NCBI GenBank assembly: GCA_041658685.1
Contig: JBAZZS010000003.1
Location: 62,001 to 126,000 of the forward strand
Reading direction: 5' to 3'
DNA length: 64,000 nucleotides
Source of the DNA: Candidatus Gracilibacteria bacterium
GTDB lineage: Bacteria > Patescibacteriota > Gracilibacteria > UBA1369 > UBA12473
Under the pieces are notes generated by a model, which was given only the letters and a program-made list of their open reading frames with translations, was not told where the DNA came from and made no database searches. This document shows, piece by piece, positions 34,034-42,702 of the stretch. Positions within the stretch are counted from its first letter, which is position 1, and the number at the start of each line of letters is the position of its first letter. The translations under genes were made by a program, and so were the position numbers.

Positions 34034-34696
34034 ATGCAAAAATCGTTTTTTTCATCCGCCATTCTAAAATTTGGGAAGAAAGAAAAAAATGCGGAGGAGC
34101 GTACTCCGCTACGCTTCGTGCGTGCCCTAAAAAGAAATAAGCCCAAGCCGGATGAAGATCGGGTGCAGCAGCTTGTGGCTTCGTGCCAAAACGGCGATGT
34201 GGAGGCGTTTGGGGTGTTGTACGATTTGTTTGTGGATTCGATTTATCGCTACGTGTATTACCGCATGGATAAGGAGGAAGTGGAGGATGTGGTGGAAAAT
34301 ATTTTTGTGCGGATTTGGGAAAATATCGACAAATACAAGCCCGGCGAATGTGCGTTTTCGGCGTGGCTTTTTCGCATCGCGCACAACTTGGTGGTGGATC
34401 ATTATCGATTTCATCGTAAACACATTTCGCTTCGGGAACGTTTGCCCAAACATTTGAATCAATCGAGTGACGACCCGGTGGATTGGACGCAGAAAAAAAT
34501 GAGCCAAAAAGTTTTACGAGAGGCGTTGATGGAATTGAAAGAACCGTATCAACAAGTTTTGGTTCTCAAATATTTGAATGGAATGAATAATCTTGAAATC
34601 GCATCTGTATTGCAGCGCAACGCAGGCAATGTGCGCATTTTGCAGTACCGTGCGCTCAAGGCGCTCAAGGATATCTTGAAAGAGCGTAACATTTAA
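34034..34696 (+). CDS. ECF-like sigma-70 family RNA polymerase sigma factor
   Basis: 220-residue two-domain sigma factor. Region 2: EAFGVLYDLFVDSIYRYVYYRM ... DVVENIFVRIWENIDKY ... FSAWLFRIAHNLVVDHYR; region 4: ALMELKEPYQQVLVLKYLNGMNNLEIASVLQRNAGNVRILQYRALKALKDIL, with the helix-turn-helix. Residues about 18-32 (ERTPLRFVRAL) are encoded by a copy of the dispersed hairpin repeat at 34100-34122, so the N-terminal extension of about 45 residues is repeat-derived and the functional start could be later. The next gene is a FecR-domain membrane protein, its likely regulator. Confidence 0.88.
   Translation: MQKSFFSSAILKFGKKEKNAEERTPLRFVRALKRNKPKPDEDRVQQLVASCQNGDVEAFGVLYDLFVDSIYRYVYYRMDKEEVEDVVENIFVRIWENIDKYKPGECAFSAWLFRIAHNLVVDHYRFHRKHISLRERLPKHLNQSSDDPVDWTQKKMSQKVLREALMELKEPYQQVLVLKYLNGMNNLEIASVLQRNAGNVRILQYRALKALKDILKERNI
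34100..34122. repeat. Dispersed hairpin repeat inside the sigma-factor gene
   Basis: CGTAC (34100-34104) pairs with GTGCG (34118-34122) through one U-G wobble, around TCCGCTACGCTTC; flank ATGCGGAGGAG. Lies within the coding sequence of the sigma factor. Confidence 0.65.
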
Positions 34697-34724
34697 TCTT
34701 TTTGTACGTTGTACACCGTGGAAT

Positions 34725-36773
34725 ATGCTTACTAAATGGCTTCACTATCATCATCGGCTGGATCGGGTGGAAGAGATGCTCACGCGTCTCGCCTCGTTTG
34801 TGCCCGAGGTCCCGGCCGTGCAAAAAAAGCGGTTGAAAAATCGAGTGTTTTCGTGCGTGGAGAAGTCGATTGCCGAAGAGAGTTTAAATTTCGAAGATCT
34901 TGAAAATGAATTGCAGAAATTAACCTTAACCGTGGCGCCGACCGCGGCGTTTAAACTCAACACCAAACGCAATTTGTTGGATGTTTTTACATTGAGAAAA
35001 CATCGCGTGTGGCTGGGGGATTTGGTGGCAAGTTTTTGGAGGCAAAGACGGCTTGCTTCGACGTTAGTGGCGTGTGTTTTGTTGCTCACGATCGGGTTTG
35101 GGTACATTGCTCAATTTCCTCAAGTGTTTGCGGCAAAGGTCAGTGGGATTCAGTCGTTCCAAGGCGAAGTGATGGTGGATCGCGGGGCTGAATCGTTGGC
35201 GGTGGAAGATGGATTTTTGGTCATGGAAGGAGATGTGGTGCGCACCGGAGGCAATGGGTGGGTGACCCTGGCTTTTGAGGATGATAGTTTGGTGACTTTA
35301 GGGCCTTCGACCATTGTGGTGTTGTCTCGAGTTTGGTCTGACCCGCAGAATGAGGCCAAAACCGCGGTTCATTTGGATTTACAACAAGGTTTGTTGTGGG
35401 CCACGGTTGTGAATTTATTGCCCGGAGAGTCTTCGTTTGTCATAAATATTGGACAGAGAGAGACCATGGCATCGTTTTCCGTGGATCGCAAAGCCATGTT
35501 TGATGTGTCGGCTTTGACTGAACAGCCTGTGACGTTGCGTGTTTTTGATCAATTGGTTGATTTTACAACTCAGGCGGGTGGCGTTTCTCGGGAAGGGACG
35601 TTGGGCCCGGATTTAATCTTGGTTTTGGCACAAGATGGGACGCTGACTACAAATCCGATTGCTGATTTGGAAGTATTGAAAACCAATGATGTTTGGGTAA
35701 AAACCAATGTTCAAAATAGTTTGGATTATGAAGCGAGTTTGCAAGATTTTTATGCCATGAGAATTCGGGAGGCTGCCGGCGCGTTGCCGGGAGAGGTTCA
35801 ATATGTTGTAAAACGCAATGTTGAAAATGCTCGGGGGGTGTTTTTATTTGAAGAATCTTCGAAGCAAGATCATGTTTTTAGCCTTGCGAATCGACGTTTT
35901 TCCGAGGCGATTTTATTGAGGGAGCAAGGGGCCAACGAAGCGTCGGAGGCGGCGATTGAAGATTATGAAGTTTTGCTTACCAATGCGGCAGAACAATGGG
36001 GTTATGATTCGGTTAAACCCTTATTGGATGAGCATCGAAAAACCATTGCGAGTATGGCGTTGGGTGAAAATGTTGAGTTTTTGCAACAGGTCGTTGAGCA
36101 GACCGCAACGTTGGCGGCCGCGGGAAATTCTTCGGCGCAAAGTCAGGTTCAACTGCAGACTGCCGCGGATCGATTGGGGCTTGCGTTGGAGCTTATTCAA
36201 ATCGGCGCGTATGACTTGGCAATAAAATCGTTGCAGGATTATCAAACGAATATGAATGAAGTGTTGGGGGATTTGGCGTCGTTGGATAGTGGCGCGCGGA
36301 AAGAAGTGGTTTTGCGAATTTTAGGACAAAAAGTGAGAGATCTTGAGATGCTTAAGTTGATTTCCGCGGAATTGGCGGTGCTTACAAACGGGGAAAAAGA
36401 GGCGAGCGTTGGGGTTCAGGTCGAGGTGAAGGCTGCGTACGAGGACACGTTGTATCAATTGAACACCTTGGTTTTGAATTTAAAGGAGCGAGCGGTGTTG
36501 CATTTGAGTACTTTTTTGCGCGATTCCAAAGGGGATCGTGCGGTTCAGGAAGAAATTTTGGGACGCCTCAAAAAAAGTGTGCCTCTTGATTTTGAAACCA
36601 TTCAACTCATCAATGATATTGAAGAATTTTATGCGTCTTCGGATACGAATGTGATTCGGCTGAATGATACAAAAGCAAATACGTTGATTTTTCCACAAAA
36701 TGAGGGAGCTTCAAATCCTTTAAATGAGGATGTGGTTCCTGTGTTTGAGGGAGTGGAAGTGAAAGGGGCCTAG
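34725..36773 (+). CDS. FecR-domain transmembrane regulator
   Basis: 682-residue membrane protein. Cytoplasmic N-terminus of about 110 residues (possible anti-sigma region), one membrane helix (STLVACVLLLTIGFGYIAQF, about residues 112-131), then a FecR domain (about 142-250) with GDVVRTGGNGWVTLAFEDDSLVTLGPST. The remaining about 400 residues are mostly helical, with repeated amphipathic segments. It follows the sigma factor by 28 bases, so the pair should form a transmembrane signalling module; the stimulus is unknown. Its stop codon shares CTAG with the convergent mraY stop. Confidence 0.82.
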   Translation: MLTKWLHYHHRLDRVEEMLTRLASFVPEVPAVQKKRLKNRVFSCVEKSIAEESLNFEDLENELQKLTLTVAPTAAFKLNTKRNLLDVFTLRKHRVWLGDLVASFWRQRRLASTLVACVLLLTIGFGYIAQFPQVFAAKVSGIQSFQGEVMVDRGAESLAVEDGFLVMEGDVVRTGGNGWVTLAFEDDSLVTLGPSTIVVLSRVWSDPQNEAKTAVHLDLQQGLLWATVVNLLPGESSFVINIGQRETMASFSVDRKAMFDVSALTEQPVTLRVFDQLVDFTTQAGGVSREGTLGPDLILVLAQDGTLTTNPIADLEVLKTNDVWVKTNVQNSLDYEASLQDFYAMRIREAAGALPGEVQYVVKRNVENARGVFLFEESSKQDHVFSLANRRFSEAILLREQGANEASEAAIEDYEVLLTNAAEQWGYDSVKPLLDEHRKTIASMALGENVEFLQQVVEQTATLAAAGNSSAQSQVQLQTAADRLGLALELIQIGAYDLAIKSLQDYQTNMNEVLGDLASLDSGARKEVVLRILGQKVRDLEMLKLISAELAVLTNGEKEASVGVQVEVKAAYEDTLYQLNTLVLNLKERAVLHLSTFLRDSKGDRAVQEEILGRLKKSVPLDFETIQLINDIEEFYASSDTNVIRLNDTKANTLIFPQNEGASNPLNEDVVPVFEGVEVKGA

Positions 36774-37828
36774 ATTCCCATTCCTACTAATCCAAGAATC
36801 AGCCCAAAACCCGCCACGATGGCGCCGATGATCCAAAATCGCATGGTGATTTGCGCTTCGGGCCAACCAAGACTTTCGAAATGATGATGCAGGGGGGCGA
36901 TGCGGAAAACTTTTCGTTTAAAGAATTTTTTTGAAAAAAGTTGAATGATGACGGAAAGGGTTTCGATGACAAAAACGAATCCTACAAAAGGTAAAATCAA
37001 TACGGAGTCCGTGAGCATAGCGATGACTCCCAAGGTCGCGCCCAAGGCCAGAGAGCCGGTGTCCCCCATGAAAAATCGCGCGGGTGGGATGTTGAACCAC
37101 AAAAACGCAAGGGTGGCGCCGCAGATGACCATACAAAAGGCGGCCAAGATGAAGAGCCCTTGGGCGTAGGCGATGGCCGTGAAGGAGGCGTAGGCGATGA
37201 TGGAAAGGCCTCCTGCAAGTCCGTCGAGCCCGTCGGTGATATTGACGGCATTGGCTGAGGCGATGATGATGAAAATGAACAGCGGAATGTACCACCATCC
37301 AATCACGAAATCGTTCACCCCCGGGATGTGGATTTGGTTGTAGCCGAGCTTAAAGTAGAACCAGAGCGCTCCGAGGGTCGCGAAGAGGGTGAGCCACAAA
37401 AATTTGGGTTTTACGGCAAGGCCTTTGCTTTTACCAAAACCTCGGATGTTGAGCCAATCGTCGAGCGCCCCGAGGAGCGCGACCATTAAAAGGGTAAAGA
37501 TCGGGAGGTAGGTTTCTTTTCGATTGATGAGAGAGTGATCAAACCATCCCAGATAAGAAAGTAAACGTGAAAGAAGAATGACAAATAAAGAAATTCCCCA
37601 AATTAAAATTCCGCCCATGGTGGGAATACCGGTTTTCTTTTTGTGCATTGCATGAAAGAGGGTCGCGGCTTTTCCATCCGTGGCCACTTCTCGGATTTGT
37701 TTACCGACTTTCCATTTTTTGAGCAATGAAATGAATGGGCGCGCCATGATCAAGGCAAAACCAAATGAAAGGCTGAAAGAAACGAAAAGCAAAGAAAGAT
37801 GGCGGACGGTGTCGGTGAAAGGGAGCAT
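36770..37828 (-). CDS. mraY: Phospho-N-acetylmuramoyl-pentapeptide-transferase
   Basis: 352-residue multi-pass membrane enzyme transferring phospho-MurNAc-pentapeptide to undecaprenyl phosphate to give lipid I. Motifs: KTGIPTMGGILIW, ALDDWLN, ANAVNITDGLDGLAGGLS (catalytic Asp region), FMGDTGSLALGATLGVIA and APLHHHFESLGWPEAQI. Last gene of the minus-strand envelope operon. Its stop codon overlaps that of the FecR gene. Shows the cell builds peptidoglycan. Confidence 0.96.
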   Translation of the reverse strand: MLPFTDTVRHLSLLFVSFSLSFGFALIMARPFISLLKKWKVGKQIREVATDGKAATLFHAMHKKKTGIPTMGGILIWGISLFVILLSRLLSYLGWFDHSLINRKETYLPIFTLLMVALLGALDDWLNIRGFGKSKGLAVKPKFLWLTLFATLGALWFYFKLGYNQIHIPGVNDFVIGWWYIPLFIFIIIASANAVNITDGLDGLAGGLSIIAYASFTAIAYAQGLFILAAFCMVICGATLAFLWFNIPPARFFMGDTGSLALGATLGVIAMLTDSVLILPFVGFVFVIETLSVIIQLFSKKFFKRKVFRIAPLHHHFESLGWPEAQITMRFWIIGAIVAGFGLILGLVGMGI

Positions 37829-37881
37829 GGGGGAAGGATTAGTATGAAGTATGGGAGGATGGGATGCAGGGCGAGGGAGAG

Positions 37882-37905
37882 CTCACTCCGCTGTCGCTCC
37901 GTGAG
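37882..37905. repeat. Dispersed hairpin repeat, CTCAC/GTGAG stem
   Basis: CTCAC (37882-37886) and GTGAG (37901-37905) flank TCCGCTGTCGCTCC. Covers the dacA stop codon and encodes its last residues (THGATAE). Confidence 0.75.
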
Positions 37906-38803
37906 TAAACGTATAGTTCGTATCGATCCATCGGAGTAAATTTTCCGTATCATTGAAACGATCCGCGCTCCCCAGCACCACGGTGAGGATTTGTTGATCG
38001 TTGTTGTAGGTGGCGAGGGTGATGAGGCATTCTCCGGCTTCGGGCGTGGTTCCGGTTTTAAGTCCACTGATTTCCACGTCATTCAGACCGATGTCTTCAC
38101 TTAATAATTTATTGGTTGAAATGTATTCGTGGGTGATGCCGCTTTCGCTTTCCACTTCATATTTTTCAAGACTCACCGGTTCCATGAAAAAATCATTTTG
38201 AAGGGCGTACATACTGAGCAGCGCTAAGTCTTGAGCGGTGGAGTAATTGTCCGTGGTGTCCATTCCCACCGGGTTGGAATAATGAGTGTTTGTTAATCCC
38301 AGAAAGATCGCTTTTTGATTCATTTTTTTTATAAAATTTTCCGTCGAGCCTGCGTTGTATTCCGCCAAGGCCACGGCCGCGTCATTTCCGGAAGCAATGA
38401 GAAGTCCATACATTAAATCTTTGACCGTCATTTCTTCTCCGGCATTGAGCCATACGATGGATCCTTCGGTCCCCGCCGCATTTTCGCTGATTTGAACCAC
38501 ACTGTACGGGTTTTCTTCTTCGGCAATGATCAATCCGGTCATGATTTTGGTGAGGCTTGCGATCGGGCGTTGAAGGGAGCTGTTTTTTTCGTAAAGGATT
38601 TTGGCGGAATTGAGGTCTACGGCGATCACGGATTCCGCGCTTAAATTGAGCGGTTGCACGTCTTCATTTTGTTGCGGGAGAGGTTCCACTTTTAAAAGAG
38701 GGCTTGTTTGCCAATGAGGTTCGTATGTTAGTTTTGCCGCATCCATTGGGCCCGCGTGCAGTGCGGAAGCCATGAGGAAAGCGATAAAAGCCTTGAACAT
38801 CAT
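37883..38803 (-). CDS. dacA: D-alanyl-D-alanine carboxypeptidase (penicillin-binding protein)
   Basis: 306-residue serine carboxypeptidase that trims the terminal D-Ala of peptidoglycan stems. N-terminal signal (MMFKAFIAFLMASALHAG), active-site Ser-x-x-Lys in PIASLTKIMTG, SGNDAAVALAEY as the Ser-x-Asn motif, and KTGTTPEAGECL as Lys-Thr-Gly. It lacks the long C-terminal membrane anchor domain of DacA/PBP5, ending shortly after the catalytic domain in repeat-encoded sequence. In operon with mraY (54 bases downstream) and rluB. Confidence 0.93.
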   Translation of the reverse strand: MMFKAFIAFLMASALHAGPMDAAKLTYEPHWQTSPLLKVEPLPQQNEDVQPLNLSAESVIAVDLNSAKILYEKNSSLQRPIASLTKIMTGLIIAEEENPYSVVQISENAAGTEGSIVWLNAGEEMTVKDLMYGLLIASGNDAAVALAEYNAGSTENFIKKMNQKAIFLGLTNTHYSNPVGMDTTDNYSTAQDLALLSMYALQNDFFMEPVSLEKYEVESESGITHEYISTNKLLSEDIGLNDVEISGLKTGTTPEAGECLITLATYNNDQQILTVVLGSADRFNDTENLLRWIDTNYTFTHGATAE

Positions 38804-38826
38804 GGGGAAATTAAAAATTTTAGATT

Positions 38827-39522
38827 TTAAAACTCAAGGATGCGGAATTCTCCGATGGGTAAAGTCCCCAACGTGTAGGGGCCCATGGAAATTCGCTTCA
38901 AATATACCACGGGGCATCGGATGGAATCGAACATTTTTCGGATTTGGCGTTTGCGTCCTTCTTGAAGCGTTACCAGAAAAGAGTTTGGTTTTTTGAGCGC
39001 TTCGATTTTGCAGGGTTGAGTGATATAAAAACTGATTTTTTCATCCACTTCTTCTTTGATTCGGACTCCTTTTTCCAGGCGTTTGAGTTCTTCGGGAGTG
39101 GGTCGTTGTCGTACCGTGACTTCATATTTTTTTTCTCCGCCGTTTTTGGGATGCGTGAGTTGATAGGTGAGATCTCCGTCATCGGTTAAGAGTAAAAGTC
39201 CTTCCGTGTTTTTATCGAGGCGGCCGATGGAGTGGAGATGATGAAATTGTTTTGGCAAAAGGTCGTAAATGGTTTGTTCTCCTCGTGGGTCGTGACGGGT
39301 GGTGAGGACTCCCGCGGGTTTGTGAAAAAGGATCAGCGTTTTTTCATTGGGAAGACTCACGGCGTTGCCGTGGACCGTGATTTTATCTTTTTTAGGATCC
39401 AAGGTGCTGCCCAATTCGTTTACGATTTTTCCGTTCATTTTTACCGCGCCTTTTTCAATGAATTCATCCGCTTTTCTGCGTGAGCAATACCCGCTGTTGG
39501 CAATGAATTTATTGATTCTCAA
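38827..39522 (-). CDS. Pseudouridine synthase, RsuA/RluB family
   Basis: 231-residue rRNA pseudouridine synthase. N-terminal S4 RNA-binding domain (INKFIANSGYCSRRKADEFIEKGAVKMNG) and catalytic domain with LHSIGRLDKNTEGLLLLTDDG, where the Asp of GRLDKNT is the nucleophile; RKRQIRKMFDSI and YLKRISMGPYTLG also fit. RsuA, RluB, RluE and RluF cannot be separated by eye, but the 23S enzyme RluB is the commonest. The start is TTG at 39522. 19 bases from the LCP gene. Confidence 0.92.
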   Translation of the reverse strand: MRINKFIANSGYCSRRKADEFIEKGAVKMNGKIVNELGSTLDPKKDKITVHGNAVSLPNEKTLILFHKPAGVLTTRHDPRGEQTIYDLLPKQFHHLHSIGRLDKNTEGLLLLTDDGDLTYQLTHPKNGGEKKYEVTVRQRPTPEELKRLEKGVRIKEEVDEKISFYITQPCKIEALKKPNSFLVTLQEGRKRQIRKMFDSIRCPVVYLKRISMGPYTLGTLPIGEFRILEF

Positions 39523-39541
39523 TTGAAGTAAATTTTAAATT

Positions 39542-41074
39542 TCAATAAAAATATTTTGAATTTTGCGCCATCCAATCTACATAATCTTGGCCCAGTTCAA
39601 GCACGATATCGGCTTCGGATTCCCATTCAACGGGAGAATATTCGGTCGGCACATCATTGAGTGTGAATCCGACGGGAATGAAATTTTCCATTAAAAATTT
39701 GAGACTGTCGTTGTCTATGGCTTTTTCCGGAGATTGTCCGGCAAGTAAGCCGGAAAGAGGGAGAATACGCGTGATGGGAACGGCTCGATTGGGCGCGTTT
39801 CCGTAACGCACGACATCAAATCCAAAACGAATGAGGTAATATAAGGTTTGGCTGGCCACTCCGTTTCTTGTGGTTCCGTTGAGCACTTGATACGTGGTGC
39901 CTGCGGCGTGCACTTCCGGGTGAAGGAGGACGAGATTTGCGAAGAGTTGAATGTCGGAATAATCGTTTACATAAGGCAAAAGAGAGAAGGCGTCGCCTTC
40001 TTCGCGCGGCGGGGTGTAAAGAAATCCGCCCATGGAAAGAGGATTGTCGTTGAGGCCCCATGAATACATGTGATCACGCTCGAATTTATCCGCGATTTTT
40101 GCCAAATATACAATTTCTTCCCAGGTAAGATCGCTGGTGAAATTGTCGCCAATGGCGTTGTAAAGGTTTTTGAGTTTGGTGGGACTGGTGAGAACGCCGA
40201 GACTTAGGGCTTTTTCCTTGATCGCATTGAGTACTTGTTGTTGTCGTTTTGATCTTGAGAAATCGCTTGTGGTTTCTCGGCTGCGAGCGTATTTGAGAGC
40301 GGTGTCGCCGTCGAAATGTTGGAGCCCCACGTCCACGAAAAACGTTTGATAAGCAATAGATCCATCGTCTGCGGGGTACAAAGGATCGTAAAGGGCTTCT
40401 TCAACATCGACGTCAATACCTTCGATGGCATCTACGATTTGAGTGAATCCGTCAAAATTGATGCGAGCGTAATAATGGATGGGGATATTGAGGATTTCGG
40501 AAACGGTTTGAGTGAGAATTTCATAGCCTTTTGTGTAGGCTTGCCCTTCGGTTATTGCGGGATTGTCGTACATCTCTTGTTGGGCGGTTAATTCGAGGAG
40601 GCTGTTGATGCGATTCCAGCCATACAGTGCATCGATTTCCACGTAAAGATCGCGGGGGATGGAAAGCATGGCTACCGTGCCCGAGCTTTTATCAATACTG
40701 GCCACGATGATGGTATCCGTTAAATTGGCTCCGTCGTGATTGGCGTTTCCGGTGCCGAGCAGCAGGATGTTGGTGTGTCCGTTTTCATCGGTTTCCAGGG
40801 GGTTGCTGAAGGCGGAAAAAACCAATTCTTTGAATGAAAAATCTTCGGCAAGGGTGAGGACGCGATAGGCGGCTTTGGTCACACCTATACATAGAACGAA
40901 AATGATCGCACTCCAGATGAAATGGCGCGTGATGAAACGGAGAATTTTTTTCCAAAATCCTTTTTTTTGAGGTTCGTCCGGAGAAAGAACGATTTCAGGT
41001 TTTTGAATCGGCTTTTGGGGGATTTTAGAGGGCGGTAAGCCTTTGCGAATTTTTTTGGTGGTGAATCCGTTCAT
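39542..41074 (-). CDS. LytR-CpsA-Psr family glycopolymer transferase
   Basis: 510-residue membrane protein that attaches undecaprenyl-linked glycopolymers to peptidoglycan. Basic Pro-rich cytoplasmic N-terminus, one membrane helix (FIWSAIIFVLCIGVTKAAY, about residues 53-71), LCP domain with NILLLGTGNANHDGANLTDTIIVASID and VAMLSIPRDLYVEI plus YARSRETTSDFSRSKRQQQVL, and a C-terminal LytR_C domain (YQVLNGTTRNGVASQTLYYLIRFGFDVV). First gene of the envelope operon with rluB-type, dacA and mraY. Confidence 0.93.
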   Translation of the reverse strand: MNGFTTKKIRKGLPPSKIPQKPIQKPEIVLSPDEPQKKGFWKKILRFITRHFIWSAIIFVLCIGVTKAAYRVLTLAEDFSFKELVFSAFSNPLETDENGHTNILLLGTGNANHDGANLTDTIIVASIDKSSGTVAMLSIPRDLYVEIDALYGWNRINSLLELTAQQEMYDNPAITEGQAYTKGYEILTQTVSEILNIPIHYYARINFDGFTQIVDAIEGIDVDVEEALYDPLYPADDGSIAYQTFFVDVGLQHFDGDTALKYARSRETTSDFSRSKRQQQVLNAIKEKALSLGVLTSPTKLKNLYNAIGDNFTSDLTWEEIVYLAKIADKFERDHMYSWGLNDNPLSMGGFLYTPPREEGDAFSLLPYVNDYSDIQLFANLVLLHPEVHAAGTTYQVLNGTTRNGVASQTLYYLIRFGFDVVRYGNAPNRAVPITRILPLSGLLAGQSPEKAIDNDSLKFLMENFIPVGFTLNDVPTEYSPVEWESEADIVLELGQDYVDWMAQNSKYFY

Positions 41075-41186
41075 GCGAAAAATTAGACTGGGGGAAATAT
41101 ACTCCGGAAAAGGGAGATTTTAAATGCTAAATTTTATTCATTTTTTTGTAATCTTTTTTTCATGACTCGCGTGGCAGGATGGGAGA

Positions 41187-42602
41187 ATGGAAAATGGATT
41201 TTATCAGCATCGGACTGTGGTGATGGGAGTTTTGGGTTTTTTGACCGGGATTTGGATTGCAGCGTATGGGATTTCCTTGGGAAGTTTTTTATTCGTGGTG
41301 TTGTTGAGCGGGATGTGGTGGGGACTTAAAAGAGAGAAATTATTGGTATTATGGGCGTTGGTTTTTTTCGGAATTGGGATTTTACGTTATCAAATTGCAA
41401 TGCAACGTTTTGAGCAATCTCCGTTGATGAATTTTTTGAATGAAAATGTCACGCTTGAAGGTGTGATTTTCGATTATCCCGACATTCGTAGTGATCAGGT
41501 GAAATTGACGCTGACGGTGGAGCAAATGCAAATGGACTTGGAGGGGAAACAAACCGGCACGCCGATTTTTGGCCAAGTGTTGATTTCCCTTCCGAGGTAC
41601 CCGGATGATTTTACCTATGGGATGCGGATTCGCGTGAGTGGAATGTTGGAAGAGCCTCCGGAGTTTGAGGATTTTTCATATAAAAATTACTTGCGCAGGT
41701 ATGGGACCGTGGCGGTTTTGTATCGGCCTTTTATTGATGTTTTGGAGTCGGCGAGTCGATGGAATATTCGATTTTGGATTGGGCAATTTAAAGCGGCGGC
41801 CGAGAATCGGTTGAATCGGTTGTTTCCCGAGCCGTATGCGAGTTTTGCGGCCGGGCTTTTGTTGGGATCGCGACGCGGGATTCCCGCAGATTTGACTGAG
41901 GATTTTATGCAATGCGGGATCACGCACATTATTGCGATTTCCGGATATAATATTACGTTGATGATTGTTTTTGCGTCCGGGCTTTTGCGATTTTTGCCGA
42001 AAAAGGCGCAAATCCTCGGGTCTATTGTGTTTATTGTGGCGTTTGTGGCTTTGGTGGGTGCGTCAGCGGCGGTGTTGCGGGCCGCGGTGATGGGAATTTT
42101 GGGACTGGTGGCGGCGTTGGGCGGACGTAAGGCGGAGGTGACCCGGCTTTTGGCCCTGACCGCGGCGGGGATGGTGCTGTGGAATCCGTTTATTTTGGTG
42201 GATGATTTGGGGTTTCGATTGTCGTTTTCCGCGACCGCGGGGTTGGTTTATATGTCCGGGTATGTGGAAAATTTTTTCAAATGGATTCGCGTGTACGATT
42301 GGATCCCGGAATTTTTTTCCATTCGCGAGGCGTTTTTGACCACGATGTCGGCACAGACGTTTTCGGTGCCTGTGATTTTGATGAGTTTTGGCCGTGTGTC
42401 ATTGATCGCGCCGCTGGCCAATGTGATGGTGGCGCCGTTTATTCCGTTGGCCATGTTGTTTTCGTTTGTGGCGCTGGTGGTGTCCTGCGTTTGGCCATGG
42501 CTGGGGCTTTTGGTGGCGTATGGGGCGTGGTTTTTTCTCAAATTCATTATTTGGATTTCCGGGATTTTGGCTGCCGTGCCGTGGGCGTCGGTGGAAGTAT
42601 GA
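41187..42602 (+). CDS. comEC: ComEC/Rec2-type competence membrane protein
   Basis: 471-residue polytopic protein of the DNA-uptake channel family. N-terminal helices, an OB-like extracellular part (VTLEGVIFDYPDIRSDQVKLTLTVEQM ... VLISLPRYPDDFTYGMRIRVSG), and the Competence domain with FAAGLLLGSRRGIPADLTEDF, GITHIIAISGYNITLMI and many membrane helices. The C-terminal metallo-beta-lactamase domain of classical ComEC is missing; the protein stops right after the last helix (ILAAVPWASVEV). Uptake of single-stranded DNA is the known role; whether this short form works alone is uncertain. Confidence 0.9.
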   Translation: MENGFYQHRTVVMGVLGFLTGIWIAAYGISLGSFLFVVLLSGMWWGLKREKLLVLWALVFFGIGILRYQIAMQRFEQSPLMNFLNENVTLEGVIFDYPDIRSDQVKLTLTVEQMQMDLEGKQTGTPIFGQVLISLPRYPDDFTYGMRIRVSGMLEEPPEFEDFSYKNYLRRYGTVAVLYRPFIDVLESASRWNIRFWIGQFKAAAENRLNRLFPEPYASFAAGLLLGSRRGIPADLTEDFMQCGITHIIAISGYNITLMIVFASGLLRFLPKKAQILGSIVFIVAFVALVGASAAVLRAAVMGILGLVAALGGRKAEVTRLLALTAAGMVLWNPFILVDDLGFRLSFSATAGLVYMSGYVENFFKWIRVYDWIPEFFSIREAFLTTMSAQTFSVPVILMSFGRVSLIAPLANVMVAPFIPLAMLFSFVALVVSCVWPWLGLLVAYGAWFFLKFIIWISGILAAVPWASVEV

Positions 42603-42626
42603 TTTTAACGATTTAACATTCAAAAC

Positions 42627-42696
42627 CGTGAAAAATCATAAATTTAACACTCATTTTCACGATTTTGTTGACAAAAACGTGAAAAAGGACTATCAT
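42627..42696 (+). promoter_or_regulatory. fic promoter with three CGTGAAAA boxes
   Basis: TTGACA (42668-42673), 17 bases, TATCAT (42691-42696); initiation about seven bases on falls on the fic ATG (42703), so the mRNA is leaderless. CGTGAAAA occurs at 42627-42634, inverted at 42654-42661, and at 42678-42685 within the spacer. The last two form an inverted repeat flanking the -35. Confidence 0.75.
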
Positions 42697-42702
42697 GGGG
42701 CT

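Noticed and set aside
42466..42702. N-terminal extension of the Fic protein overlapping comEC.
   Set aside because: Its residues are an out-of-frame reading of comEC (Trp/Phe/Gly-rich) and lie before the promoter of fic.
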